Shown: positions 25,873-34,187 of the stretch, one piece after another
How the letters are laid out: every line of letters begins with the position of its first letter
Position numbering within the stretch: position 1 is the first letter of the stretch
NCBI RefSeq assembly: GCF_029222705.1
Contig: NZ_JARGZF010000002.1
Location: 372,001 to 436,000 of the forward strand
Reading direction: 5' to 3'
DNA from: Knoellia sp. p5-6-4
Lineage (GTDB): Bacteria; Actinomycetota; Actinomycetes; Actinomycetales; Dermatophilaceae
Length of the DNA stretch: 64,000 bases
Made by a program: the position numbers and the translations under genes
Notes under the pieces: model-generated
What the model was told of the DNA's origin: nothing
Database searches by the model: none
What the model saw: only the letters and a program-made list of their open reading frames with translations

Positions 25873-27117
25873 ATGACCGCCACCCGACGTGTCGTCGTCA
25901 CCGGCCTCGGTGCCACCACCCCCCTCGGCGGCACGGTGGCCGAGACGTGGGACGCGATCCTCGCGGGCCGCTCCGGCGCCCGCCCCATGACGTTCGACTG
26001 GGTGGAGAAGTACGAGCTCCCGGTCACCTTCGCGGCCACGATCAAGACCCCGCCGACCGAGGTGCTGACCAAGGTCGAGACGCGCCGCCTCGATCCGTCC
26101 GCGCAGTACGCCATGATCGCCTCCCGCGAGGCGTGGGCCGACGCGGGAAGCCCCGAGGTCGAGCCCGAGCGCCTCGCCGTGGCCATCGGTACCGGGATCG
26201 GCGGCGTCTGGACCCTCCTCGACCAGTGGGACAACCTGCGTGAGAAGGGCCCCCGGCGGGTGTTCCCGCTCGCGGTGCCGATGCTCATGGCCAACAGCCC
26301 GGCCGGCAACGTCTCGCTCGAGCTCGGCGCGCGCGCCGGCGCCCACTCCACCGTGTCGGCGTGCGCGTCCGGCGCCGAGGCCATGGGCTTCGCCCTGGAG
26401 ATGATCCGCTCGGGCCGCGCCGACGTCGTGGTCGCCGGCGGTACCGAGGCTGCGGTGCACCCGCTGCCCTTCGCCGGGTTCGCGGCGATGCAGGCGCTCT
26501 CGAAGCGCAACGACGAGCCGGAGCGCGCGTCCCGGCCCTACGACACGGGCCGCGACGGCTTCGTGCTGGGCGAGGGCGCGGCCGTGATCGTCCTCGAAAG
26601 CGAGGAGCACGCCAGGGCGCGCGGCGCGAAGGTCTACGCCGAGATCGCCGGCGTGGGCATGTCCGCCGACTCGCACCACATCGCTGCCCCCGAGCCCGAG
26701 GGCGCCGGCGCCTCGCGGGCGATGGTCGAGGCCGTCGAGCGTGGCGGGCTCACGGCCTCGGACATCGTGCACATCAACGCGCACGCCACCTCCACGCCGG
26801 TGGGCGACGTGGCGGAGTCCAACGCGATCCGGCGCGCCTTCGGCGACGCCGCCGACGGTATGCCGGTCAGCGCGACGAAGTCGATGACCGGTCACCTGCT
26901 CGGGGCCGCCGGTGCGCTCGAGGGGGTGCTGACCGTGCTCGCCCTGCACCACCGGGTGGCGCCGGCCACGATCAACCTCGAGGACTTCGACCCCGAGATC
27001 AACCTCGACGTCGTCAAGGACGAGGCGCGCAAGCTGCCCGACGGTGACATCGCGGCGCTCAACAACTCCTTCGGATTCGGCGGCCACAACGTGGCCCTGA
27101 CCTTCAAGAGCGTCTAG
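25873..27117 (+). CDS. fabF: Beta-ketoacyl-ACP synthase II
   Basis: 414 residues. Catalytic Cys164 in STVSACASG, His in NAHATSTPVGD, Lys/His in ATKSMTGHLLGAAG, and the closing NNSFGFGGHN loop. FabF elongates acyl-ACP with malonyl-ACP; homologous to mycobacterial KasA by position. AAGGAG lies 11 bases before ATG 25873, slightly farther than usual. Last gene of the operon, closed by the hairpin at 27145. Confidence 0.96.
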   Translation: MTATRRVVVTGLGATTPLGGTVAETWDAILAGRSGARPMTFDWVEKYELPVTFAATIKTPPTEVLTKVETRRLDPSAQYAMIASREAWADAGSPEVEPERLAVAIGTGIGGVWTLLDQWDNLREKGPRRVFPLAVPMLMANSPAGNVSLELGARAGAHSTVSACASGAEAMGFALEMIRSGRADVVVAGGTEAAVHPLPFAGFAAMQALSKRNDEPERASRPYDTGRDGFVLGEGAAVIVLESEEHARARGAKVYAEIAGVGMSADSHHIAAPEPEGAGASRAMVEAVERGGLTASDIVHINAHATSTPVGDVAESNAIRRAFGDAADGMPVSATKSMTGHLLGAAGALEGVLTVLALHHRVAPATINLEDFDPEINLDVVKDEARKLPDGDIAALNNSFGFGGHNVALTFKSV

Positions 27118-27144
27118 CCGGGCCACCTCGCCAGGACGTCCCAT

Positions 27145-27176
27145 CCGCAGGGTCACCCGTTTGGGTGACCCTGCGG
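27145..27176 (+). terminator. Terminator after fabF
   Basis: Perfect 14-bp stem, CCGCAGGGTCACCC paired with its complement, loop GTTT, 28 bases after the fabF stop. Confidence 0.85.
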
Positions 27177-27243
27177 GCGTTGGGGGCCGACACCTCTCCC
27201 CAGGCCATAGCGTGAGTCAGCTTGGACAGGGGGGCAGGCGGCT

Positions 27244-27810
27244 GTGAGTGTGACGTGGAACCAGGGCGCAGGGGTCAACCGGTACTTTGCCGACGAGTCC
27301 CTGCCCGGCCGCGAGATGGCAGCCCTGAAGGCCTTCGCCCGGCGCGACCCGACCACCTGGGTGTCGCGCGTCCTGAACGCCGCAGTGCTGACGGCCGTGC
27401 TGCTCTGGTTCTTCCACCAGTCGCCGATCTGGCACGGACCCACGTCTGCGGACGACATCGCCGCCGTCGGTCTGGCCGCCTTCTGCGTCTTCTACGCGGT
27501 GTCCTACCTGTGGTGGGAGCTCTCGCTCGCCAGCCAGGTCAGGAGGGCGGTGGAGGGTCAGGCCCGGACCGGGTCGCTGCTGACGAGCTCGTTCGGTCCG
27601 CGCGCGCTGCGCGTGACCACTCCGGGCATCAGCTACGAGATCCCCTACACCGCGATCGACCGCGTGGTCCGCTTCGGCGACGTCCTGGTCATCAAGCCCA
27701 CCAACCAGGCGGTCATGGCGCTGCCGATGGAGCTGGTGACCCGCCATGACTACGAGCTGATCATGTCCAGGGTGGGGCACCGTCCTGCCTTCAAGGCGCC
27801 CTGCCCCTGA
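27244..27810 (+). CDS. Small membrane protein with C-terminal YcxB-like domain
   Basis: 188 residues from GTG 27244 (GTG 27250 also in frame). Two predicted membrane helices, about residues 40-58 (VLNAAVLTAVLLWFF) and 74-92 (IAAVGLAAFCVFYAVSYLWW), are followed by a soluble C-terminal segment. There, LRVTTPGISYEIPYTAIDRVVRFGDVLVIK resembles the YcxB-like fold of small membrane-anchored proteins. No enzyme motif. Monocistronic between the fab terminator and a convergent gene. Function unknown. Confidence 0.7.
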   Translation: MSVTWNQGAGVNRYFADESLPGREMAALKAFARRDPTTWVSRVLNAAVLTAVLLWFFHQSPIWHGPTSADDIAAVGLAAFCVFYAVSYLWWELSLASQVRRAVEGQARTGSLLTSSFGPRALRVTTPGISYEIPYTAIDRVVRFGDVLVIKPTNQAVMALPMELVTRHDYELIMSRVGHRPAFKAPCP

Positions 27811-27832
27811 CCGTCCCGGCGGGCCCGGCCGG

Positions 27833-28747
27833 TTACTTCTTGCCGGGTGGGGTGTGCGTGCGGTTCTTCGGGGTGGGCCAGATGTCGAGGTCGAGCGGGC
27901 TCGTCGTCGTCGACGACGAGGTCGTCGGCCGCGCGGTGGTGGGCCCGCCCGTCGTGCTGGTGGCGCGCGGCGAACTGGTCGTCGTGCGCGGCGTCGCGGA
28001 CGTCGTGGTCGTCGGTCGCTGCGTCCGCTGGTCGGACCGTGCCGCAGGTGTCGTGGCGACACTTCGCGAGGGCGCCGTGGTCGTTGGGCTGGGCCGGGCC
28101 TGCGTCGTGGTCTCGGACTGGCTGCCGCCCGGAGACGTGGGTGCGGTGGCGGCCGGAGCCGAGGGCTGATGCGCGGCACTGGCCTCCGTGGACCCATTCG
28201 GCGAGGGCTGGGCCACGATGCCCAGCACGAGCGCCGCAGCTGCGCCGGCAGCCCAGAGGCCGCCGAACGCGGGGTGCGGCACCAGCCTGCAACGGCCCCC
28301 TTCCGCGGCCACCTCGCGCAGGAAGGCGAGCAGCAGCACGGCGCTGACGGCGGTCAGCCCCCAGAGGGCCCATACGCCGACGGCGGCGGCCAGTGGCCGC
28401 TGCTGGGTCACCGCCTGCCACGCCAGCAGCACCAGTCCTGCGCCGGCGCCGGTCGCGCCATGGCTCCAGGCGGCGTGGGCCCACGCGTTGAGCCTGGAGG
28501 TGAGTGCCAGCCAGGGCAGGGTCAGCCACCACAGCGTCAGCGCGGACAACGCCACCTCGGTGCGGTCCATGACGAAGGCCAGGGGCAGGGCTGCCAGCCC
28601 CAGGGCCAAGGTGGTCGCGCCCACTCGTGGCACGGCGGCGGCTCCCGCGCGGTGGCGGCTCTGGCGGTCGCTGGTGCTCGAGGTGAGCACGAATCCCAGC
28701 AGGCCGACAACGGCGGCGACGGCGGCCAGGACGACGAGGGTGTACAC
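27833..28747 (-). CDS. Multi-spanning membrane protein with long Thr/Ser/Pro-rich tail
   Basis: 304 residues from GTG 28747 with GGGAGG 6 bases upstream. About five hydrophobic helices lie in residues 1-180 (YTLVVLAAVAAVVGLLGFVL, TTLALGLAALPLAFV, LTLWWLTLPWLAL, GLVLLAWQAV, VWALWGLTAVSAVLLLAFL), with one more near 200-217. The last 85 residues are almost entirely Thr, Ser, Pro and Arg, a composition typical of exposed linkers. No recognised family. The tail probably lies outside the membrane and could be glycosylated; that is inference only. Confidence 0.7.
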   Translation of the reverse strand: MYTLVVLAAVAAVVGLLGFVLTSSTSDRQSRHRAGAAAVPRVGATTLALGLAALPLAFVMDRTEVALSALTLWWLTLPWLALTSRLNAWAHAAWSHGATGAGAGLVLLAWQAVTQQRPLAAAVGVWALWGLTAVSAVLLLAFLREVAAEGGRCRLVPHPAFGGLWAAGAAAALVLGIVAQPSPNGSTEASAAHQPSAPAATAPTSPGGSQSETTTQARPSPTTTAPSRSVATTPAARSDQRTQRPTTTTSATPRTTTSSPRATSTTGGPTTARPTTSSSTTTSPLDLDIWPTPKNRTHTPPGKK

Positions 28748-28844
28748 GAATGACCTCCCGGGTCGGTCCGGATCGGCCGGCCACGCTACCGGAGGCAGCC
28801 CGGTATGGCTAAGTGAGCGCCCGGCGCTGGGCCTCTCTGCGTTC

Positions 28845-29360
28845 TCACCCCACCTTGTGGAGCCAGCGCACGGGGGCCCCGTCACCGGCATACCGGAAGG
28901 GCTCGAGCTCGTTGTCCCAGTCCACCCCGAGCAGCTCGTCGAGCATCTCGGTCATCGCCTCGGGCGAGCCCTGCGCGAGCCGGATCACCTCGCGGAGGCG
29001 GTCCTCGTTGACGACGGCGTCTCCAGCGGCGGAGGTCCAGGTGTGGTGGATGCCGAGGGACGGCGTGTGCGACCACCGTGAACCGTCGGCGCCGGGGCTC
29101 GGTTCCTCGGTCACCTCGTAGCGCAGGTTGTCCCACCCGCGCAGGGCCGAGGCGAGCTTGGCGCCGGTGCCGGGCTCGCCGGTCCACGAGATCTCCGCGC
29201 GCACCAGCGCGGCACCGGCAGGCTGAGGGGTCCAGTCGAGGTGGAGCCGTTGGCCCAGCACCGACTCGAGGGCCCACATGATGTGCGGGCACAACGCCTT
29301 GGGGGTGGAGTGAATGAACACCACCCCGCGAGTCATGACACGCGGCATCGCGACAGACAT
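28845..29360 (-). CDS. DUF3145 family protein
   Basis: 171 residues. ATG 29360 is chosen since AGGAGG sits 6 bases upstream; ATG 29348 and 29336 are in-frame alternatives. TRGVVFIHSTPKALCPHIMWALESVLG, HLDWTPQPAGAALVRAEISWTG and ELLGVDWDNELEPFRYAG match DUF3145, a family restricted to actinobacteria. Soluble, no metal or catalytic motif beyond a conserved cysteine. Function unknown. Confidence 0.88.
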   Translation of the reverse strand: MSVAMPRVMTRGVVFIHSTPKALCPHIMWALESVLGQRLHLDWTPQPAGAALVRAEISWTGEPGTGAKLASALRGWDNLRYEVTEEPSPGADGSRWSHTPSLGIHHTWTSAAGDAVVNEDRLREVIRLAQGSPEAMTEMLDELLGVDWDNELEPFRYAGDGAPVRWLHKVG

Positions 29361-29643
29361 CCGGGACCTCCTGTGTGCGAGGGACGTCTTCCCCAACGAC
29401 CTCTGCACTTCTCGGCCCAGCTGCTGTCCAACCGTTCTGCATGTCAACCGCGAGCGGTCAACGCAGCCTATTGTGCACCAACAGCCACATGTGCACCAGA
29501 GAAATCACAGTTCTCGTGCAACGCCTGCGCCTCATCGGTGTACACCGAGGGACCGGCTCGGCGCCGCGCACCCGTGCGAGCCCTGCGGGTACCCCGCGAT
29601 AGCATCGCCGCACGCGGGCGCCGTGCGGCGCCGGCAGTCATCC
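29361..29643. other. Intergenic region upstream of DUF3145 and tRNA-CAT
   Basis: 283 bases without a supportable gene, noticeably less GC-rich around 29430-29530 than flanking DNA. It holds the divergent DUF3145 leader and the upstream region of the tRNA; TAGCAT at 29600-29605 is a candidate -10 box for the tRNA. Nothing else recognised. Confidence 0.5.
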
Positions 29644-29720
29644 GGGGCAGTAGCTCAGTCGGTCAGAGCAGCGGACTCATAATCCGTCGGTCGTCGGTTC
29701 AAGCCCGACCTGCCCCACCA
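29644..29720 (+). tRNA. tRNA with CAT anticodon (elongator Met or Ile2)
   Basis: 77-nt cloverleaf including encoded CCA. Acceptor GGGGCAG pairs with CTGCCCC. The anticodon stem GCGGA/TCCGT encloses CTCATAA (anticodon CAT). The T arm has GGTTCAAGCCC. The CAT anticodon could be elongator methionine or lysidine-modified isoleucine; the body sequence does not decide this. Its 3' half is duplicated at 31029. Confidence 0.95.
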
Positions 29721-29749
29721 CACGTTTCCGCAGGTCAGCGGCCCGTGCG
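29695..29749 (+). repeat. att-like direct repeat, tRNA copy
   Basis: 55 bases covering the tRNA T arm, acceptor and 29 bases beyond. It matches 31029-31083 at about 49 of 55 positions without gaps; the longest identical run is CGCAGGTCAGCGGCC. Placement at a tRNA 3' end is the classic target of tyrosine recombinases. Confidence 0.75.
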
Positions 29750-29965
29750 ACCTCCCTGAGGCGCCTCGATCTGGCCGCTGTGACGCATTTGTGGCACCTG
29801 GGAGTCGCGCAGGGCCGCGGCGTGTCCACGTCGTGCGGGGTCAGCCCGACGATCCCGGCCGTGGTCCACACCTCACTCAGCTGCGCCCTCGGCGACATCC
29901 CTGACACGACACCGAGATGCTCGCGCATGCCGATGCGCGGGCGTGCGAGCCCCGGCGGTGAAACA

Positions 29966-30067
29966 CTGCGCCGTGCCGAGGACTGGTTCAGGTTGCCCAA
30001 CTGGGATGCCGACGGACGGGCCGACTTTGAGCGGAGGCTCGCCCGGGCTCGTGCGTACACGAATCCA
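29966..30067 (+). pseudogene. N-terminal fragment of a hypothetical protein
   Basis: About 34 residues reading LRRAEDWFRLPNWD then DFERRLARARAYTNP, which recall the start of an actinobacterial family of TPR-like hypothetical proteins (WFR..WD...FE.RLARAR). The frame breaks immediately afterwards, where the oppositely oriented SMI1-like remnant begins. Family recall is from memory, so the call is tentative. Confidence 0.4.
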
Positions 30068-30563
30068 CCTGCCTCGGCGTCCTCCGTGCTCCAATCGCGC
30101 CACGCGTCGAGCTCACCTTCGTAGTAGTCGCGGATCGACGGGTCCGGCTCGCGGGTCCCCTCCAGCTCGATCACCAGCGGATCAGCCGTCGCCGACTGCG
30201 GCCAGCTCGGATGAGTTCCGACCAGCCACACACCGCCCACAAGACGCAGCCAGGACGACAAGACCATCGGAACCTCACCCATGGTGTCCCTCAGCCACGA
30301 CACCAGCGCACTTGCGTCCGGTCCTGGTGGTCGCAGAGCCTCCACCGGCTCCTGCGCGTCGTCGTTGGAGTGGCCCGGTACCCCTGCTCGTGGAGCCGCG
30401 CGACGATCACTTCGACGTTGTGCCGTGCCCGGCGAGCCATCTCATCGCAGACGGACTGCGCCTCCGCCTCGAGACCGGGTTCGCGAACCTGCTGCCCGAG
30501 CTCGTGCCAGACCTGCTCACGTGCCCCAGCGCGATACCGCTCGAGCCACCCTGGCGATCCCAT
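30060..30563 (-). pseudogene. Frameshifted and truncated hypothetical protein (SMI1/KNR4-like neighbourhood protein)
   Basis: Two minus-strand frames join into one plausible protein. Part one starts at ATG 30563 with PGWLERYRAGAREQVWHEL and RARHNVEVIVARLHEQGYR. Part two continues in another frame with DDAQEPVEALRPPGPDASAL, VLSSWLRLVGGVWLVGTHP and ADPLVIELEG. The frame change lies around 30365-30378. The C-terminal end is lost near 30060. An intact version would be a soluble protein of unknown role; here it cannot be made in one piece. Confidence 0.6.
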
Positions 30564-30599
30564 GTGCTCATCCTGCCCAGCCGCCTGCATGGGCGCAGA

Positions 30600-31028
30600 T
30601 CTTCACGCTCCCCGCGCGAGGCGGTGGTGCCGATGAGCGGACCCCCAGCCATCGCGGATACGTTTCGGGCTGATGTCCACGTTGCAGGTCGCCTTCGAGT
30701 TCGAGTCGCGTCATGGGTGCGTGTCGTGCGGGACAGTGAGTCCGACGGTGATGTGTCGAACGCACAGCGAGACAGCCTTTGGTACTTCGACCGCAGTTCA
30801 GCCATCCACGCGGTGCATCCCGCAGTCGAGGGGCCCGTGCGGTGCGAGGTCTGGATCGGGACGCTTCTCGATCCCCTGCCACTCCGCGTCGCATCACTGC
30901 TGCCCTCGAGTAAGGGCGGGGCAGTCGCCGGCTCGTCGTTCTCGTCGACGATGGCAGTTCGCAACCCGAGTGCAGCTCGTGATCGATCCCGACCGACATC
31001 GGGAAGTCCGGAGCTGCCGCGTTCCGCT
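30600..31028. other. Stretch without an intact gene inside the tRNA-linked relic
   Basis: About 430 bases. All frames are interrupted or of non-protein-like composition, and I recognise nothing in them. Presumably degraded accessory DNA between the broken SMI1-like gene and the second att-like repeat. Confidence 0.4.
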
Positions 31029-31083
31029 CGGTTCACGCCAGACCTGCCCCACCCCACGTCTGCGCAGGTCAGCGGCCTGTGCG
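31029..31083 (+). repeat. att-like direct repeat, distal copy
   Basis: Second copy of the 55-base tRNA-derived repeat (about 49/55 identical to 29695-29749). It abuts the integrase remnant and lies 113 bases before the cyclase gene. Confidence 0.75.
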
Positions 31084-31133
31084 GCGGCCGCCTTCGAGTG
31101 CCCCAGCATCCGTTGCACTACGACCGCGAGATG
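31080..31133 (-). pseudogene. Tyrosine recombinase (integrase) C-terminal remnant
   Basis: A minus-strand frame reads HLAVVVQRMLGHSKAA, the conserved C-terminal VQRMLGHS block (box II His region) of phage-type tyrosine recombinases. The rest of the domain, including the catalytic Arg and Tyr, is missing. It lies right beside the distal att-like repeat, as integrase genes do. Confidence 0.55.
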
Positions 31134-31195
31134 CACGGATCTGCCGACGACCGTGCTGTCCGGTGCGAGAATGGAGCGCTGGCTGAAGGAGTCCA

Positions 31196-33223
31196 ATGTC
31201 GGACGTGGTCGAGGCCTCACCCGTTGAACGCGCCCAGGAGGCGCTGGCGCGCCACTCGTGGCGTGAGGCGTTCGACCTGCTCAACGGCGAGGACGAGGCG
31301 GGCAGGTTGGCTCCTGCGGAACTGGGGCTGTTGGCCCAGGCGGCCTGGTGGGTCGGGCGGCTGCCCCTCGCGATCGACGCCCTCGAGCGCGCGTATGCCG
31401 CCGCGACCAGGGCACACGACAACGAGGCCGCCGCCATGCTCGCCGTCATGCTGGCCCGGAACCACCTGTTCCGGAACGCCGGGCCCGTCGCCAACGCGTG
31501 GCTGCGCCGAGCGGAGCGCATCCTCGCGCACGCGGACGAGGGCATCGGGCACGGGTGGCTGGCAGCAACACAGTCCTTCCACGACGCGGTGGTCGGTGAC
31601 GACGAGGGGGCGCTTGCCAACGCGACCCGCGCGCTCGAGATCGGGCGACGCCTCCAGGACCGCAACCTCGAGGCGTACGCGCTGGCCGAGCGCGGTGCGG
31701 CCCTGGTGTCGTCCGGCAGGGTGGCGGAGGGGCTCGACCTGGTCGACGAGGCCACGGTCGCCGCCATCTCGGGCGAGCTCGAGCCGGCCATTGCGGGGGG
31801 CGTGTGTTGCACGACGATCGAGACCTGCAGCGCGCTCGGGGAATGGACGCGGGCGGCGGAGTGGACCGAGGCGCAGGACCGGTGGTGCCGGCGTGAGGGC
31901 ATCAACGGCTACCCGGGGATGTGCCGGGTGTTCCGCTCCGAGATCAAGCGGCGTCGGGGTGCCTGGCTCGAGGCCGAGGCGGAGGCCCGGCAGGCATCGG
32001 TGGAGCTGCGCGGCTACGTTCCGGCGGCGGTGGGAACGGCCCTCTACCAGATCGGTGACATCCGGCTGCGGCGCGGTGACCTACCCGGTGCTGAGGCCAG
32101 CCTCGTCGAGGCGCACGCCTTGGGAACCGACCCCGAGCCTGCGTTGTCCCTGCTGCGGCTCGCCGAGGGAAAGGTCGCCGTGGCCGCCATGGAGATCCGC
32201 CGAGCGCTCGACGGCCCTGCGCGGACGCCGGCTTGGAGAGCGACGCCGGATACGGGCCTCTATCGGCTGCCGTTGCTCGAGGCACAGGTCGAGATCGCAT
32301 TGGCCGGGTCCGACAGCGCGACGGCGCGGACGGCTGCCGAGGAGATCGGGCGCATCGCGGACCAGTTCGGGACACGGGTTCCTGCGGCCGCCGCGGCTGC
32401 CACGATGGGTGCGGTCGAGGCGAGTGAGGGTGCGCTCGACGCGGCGCGGCGCGACCTGCAGCGTGCCGCCGAGCTGTACTCAACGGCCGACGCACCGTAC
32501 GAGCTCGCCATCGCGCGGCGTGGACTGGCCGAGGTCCACGCAGCCGCCGGTGACCCGGATGCGGCCATCGTAGAGGCGAGAGCGGCCCGGGCGGGCTTCG
32601 AGCACCTCGGCGCGACCCCTGACGTGGAACGGACCACACGCCTGCTGGTCACGCTCGAGGCCGCGACCGACCCGCGTGCCCGCGGGGATGCCGGAAACAG
32701 CGCGCGCGGTGCGGCCGGCACCCAGCGCGTCATGCGGGCGTTCGTCTTCACCGACATCGTCGACTCGACGAAACTGACCGAGCTGCTGGGCGACGAGTCG
32801 TGGTCCCGGGTCCTCGACTGGCACGACAAGGCGCTGCGCGGTGTCGTCGCCGAGCATGGAGGCGAGGAGATCAAGGCGACGGGCGACGGGTTCTTCCTCG
32901 CCTTCGACGACGTGGACCAAGCCATCGACGCGGCGCTCGCGATCCAACGACGGCTGGACGACCAACGGCGTGAGTACGGCTTCGCACCCCACGTGCGCAT
33001 CGGCGTGCACAGGGCGGAGGCGAGCCGGAGCGGCCTCGACTACATCGGTGGCGGCGTCAACCTCGCCGCGCGCATCGGTGCGGCCGCCGCGGGTTCCGAG
33101 GTGCTGGTGAGCGCTGCAACGCTGCAGTCGTCGCGGCGGCGGGACCTGCCGGTCGATCGTCGGTCGGTCAAGCTCAAGGGCTTCAGCGAACCCGTCGAAG
33201 TCGTGTCCATCGGCTGGCGGTGA
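31196..33223 (+). CDS. TPR-repeat protein with C-terminal class III adenylate/guanylate cyclase domain
   Basis: 675 residues from ATG 31196, AAGGAG 5 bases upstream. Residues about 10-490 are alanine-rich helical TPR-type repeats. The cyclase homology domain occupies about 510-675, with first metal Asp in FVFTDIVDSTKL (near 518), second in KATGDGFFLAF (near 562) and the transition-state Asn/Arg in GVNLAARI (near 621). All catalytic positions visible are kept, so it is probably an active nucleotidyl cyclase. TPRs likely mediate protein contacts that regulate it. Cytosolic, no membrane helix. It sits just outside the tRNA-linked relic and appears intact, unlike its neighbours. Confidence 0.85.
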   Translation: MSDVVEASPVERAQEALARHSWREAFDLLNGEDEAGRLAPAELGLLAQAAWWVGRLPLAIDALERAYAAATRAHDNEAAAMLAVMLARNHLFRNAGPVANAWLRRAERILAHADEGIGHGWLAATQSFHDAVVGDDEGALANATRALEIGRRLQDRNLEAYALAERGAALVSSGRVAEGLDLVDEATVAAISGELEPAIAGGVCCTTIETCSALGEWTRAAEWTEAQDRWCRREGINGYPGMCRVFRSEIKRRRGAWLEAEAEARQASVELRGYVPAAVGTALYQIGDIRLRRGDLPGAEASLVEAHALGTDPEPALSLLRLAEGKVAVAAMEIRRALDGPARTPAWRATPDTGLYRLPLLEAQVEIALAGSDSATARTAAEEIGRIADQFGTRVPAAAAAATMGAVEASEGALDAARRDLQRAAELYSTADAPYELAIARRGLAEVHAAAGDPDAAIVEARAARAGFEHLGATPDVERTTRLLVTLEAATDPRARGDAGNSARGAAGTQRVMRAFVFTDIVDSTKLTELLGDESWSRVLDWHDKALRGVVAEHGGEEIKATGDGFFLAFDDVDQAIDAALAIQRRLDDQRREYGFAPHVRIGVHRAEASRSGLDYIGGGVNLAARIGAAAAGSEVLVSAATLQSSRRRDLPVDRRSVKLKGFSEPVEVVSIGWR

Positions 33224-33409
33224 CCCCGTCGACCGACGAAGCGAGCCACCGCATGGCTGGCGCGACCAGCCGACCCCAGGCGTCACCACTCCCATCGGCC
33301 GCGTCTTCGGATACGTGGAATGCACCTCCGTACCGGCATCGCATCCAGCCACGACCGAGCGGCACACTGTGCGACCACTGCGCAGACCCGCGTGGCACAG
33401 TGGGCGCCC

Positions 33410-34119
33410 ATGGGGATCATCCGAAGCGTCCAGGAGCTGGCCGACGTCGAAGAACCGGCGTGGCCGCAGATCCTCGAGTGGGCGCAGGATGGGGGCCGGA
33501 CCCAGATCCTCGAGCGGGAGCCCAACCGAGCAGCGCAGGCACTGTTCCTCCTGCAGGTGACCACGCGCTCCCCCATCGGGGCGCTGGCACACGCCTGCGG
33601 CGGGCTCGTCGTCGACCACGGCTGGTTGCGGATCCTTGGGGCAGGAACCAGCGAGCTGGCCGACCTTGCCACGGCGAACGACCTCTCGGACCCCACCGCC
33701 GATCAGGGCCCGCCGGCTCATCTCGTCGTGGCTCACGATGTCCTTGGTGGGATCTTCGTGGTCACCGGCGGCGGCCTGGCTGGCGAGCTCGGGGAGATCT
33801 GCTACTGGGGCCCTGACCTCCTTGAGTGGACCCCACTGGGCATCGTGGGACACGTCGACCTGGTGGCATGGGCCCTCACCGGGGGCACAGACGACTTGTA
33901 CACGGACCTCAGATGGCCTGATTAGGGCACGAGACCTCCCACCTCGGACTCGACCAGGGACTGTCCCTCTATCCGCCACCGTCGACGGAACAGTGAAGAG
34001 ACATCGCGGCCGCCTCCAAGATGGCAGTCCCCTTCACGGAACTGGTGGGCTTCCATCAGGACCTCGCCGCAGCCCTCGGAGACCACGACGGACCAATCGC
34101 GTTCCGGGTGACGGACTGA
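33410..34119 (+). pseudogene. DUF2625 family gene, frameshifted with an internal stop
   Basis: ATG 33410 opens IIRSVQELADVEEPAWPQIL, then LLQVTTRSPIGALAHACGGLVVDHGWLRILG, clearly DUF2625. The frame stops at TAG 33923 after YTDLRWPD. The family C-terminus continues in another frame as LGLDQGLSLYPPPST, meets TGA 33994, then reads RDIAAASKMAVPFTELVGFH and ends at TGA 34117. At least one indel and one nonsense change therefore separate it from an intact gene of about 235 residues. Function of DUF2625 is unknown. A truncated 171-residue product could still be made. Confidence 0.7.
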
Positions 34120-34187
34120 GCGATGCAGCGGCCGCCGCGGCGTCATTCCGGCCGATGGGTGACAGCGTCCGAGCCTTTCGTCCTCGG

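Noticed and set aside
29677-30345. 222-codon minus-strand frame running through tRNA-CAT
   Set aside because: Only its first third resembles a protein (part of the pseudogene); the end GQVGLEPTTDGL is the well-known translation of a tRNA sequence.
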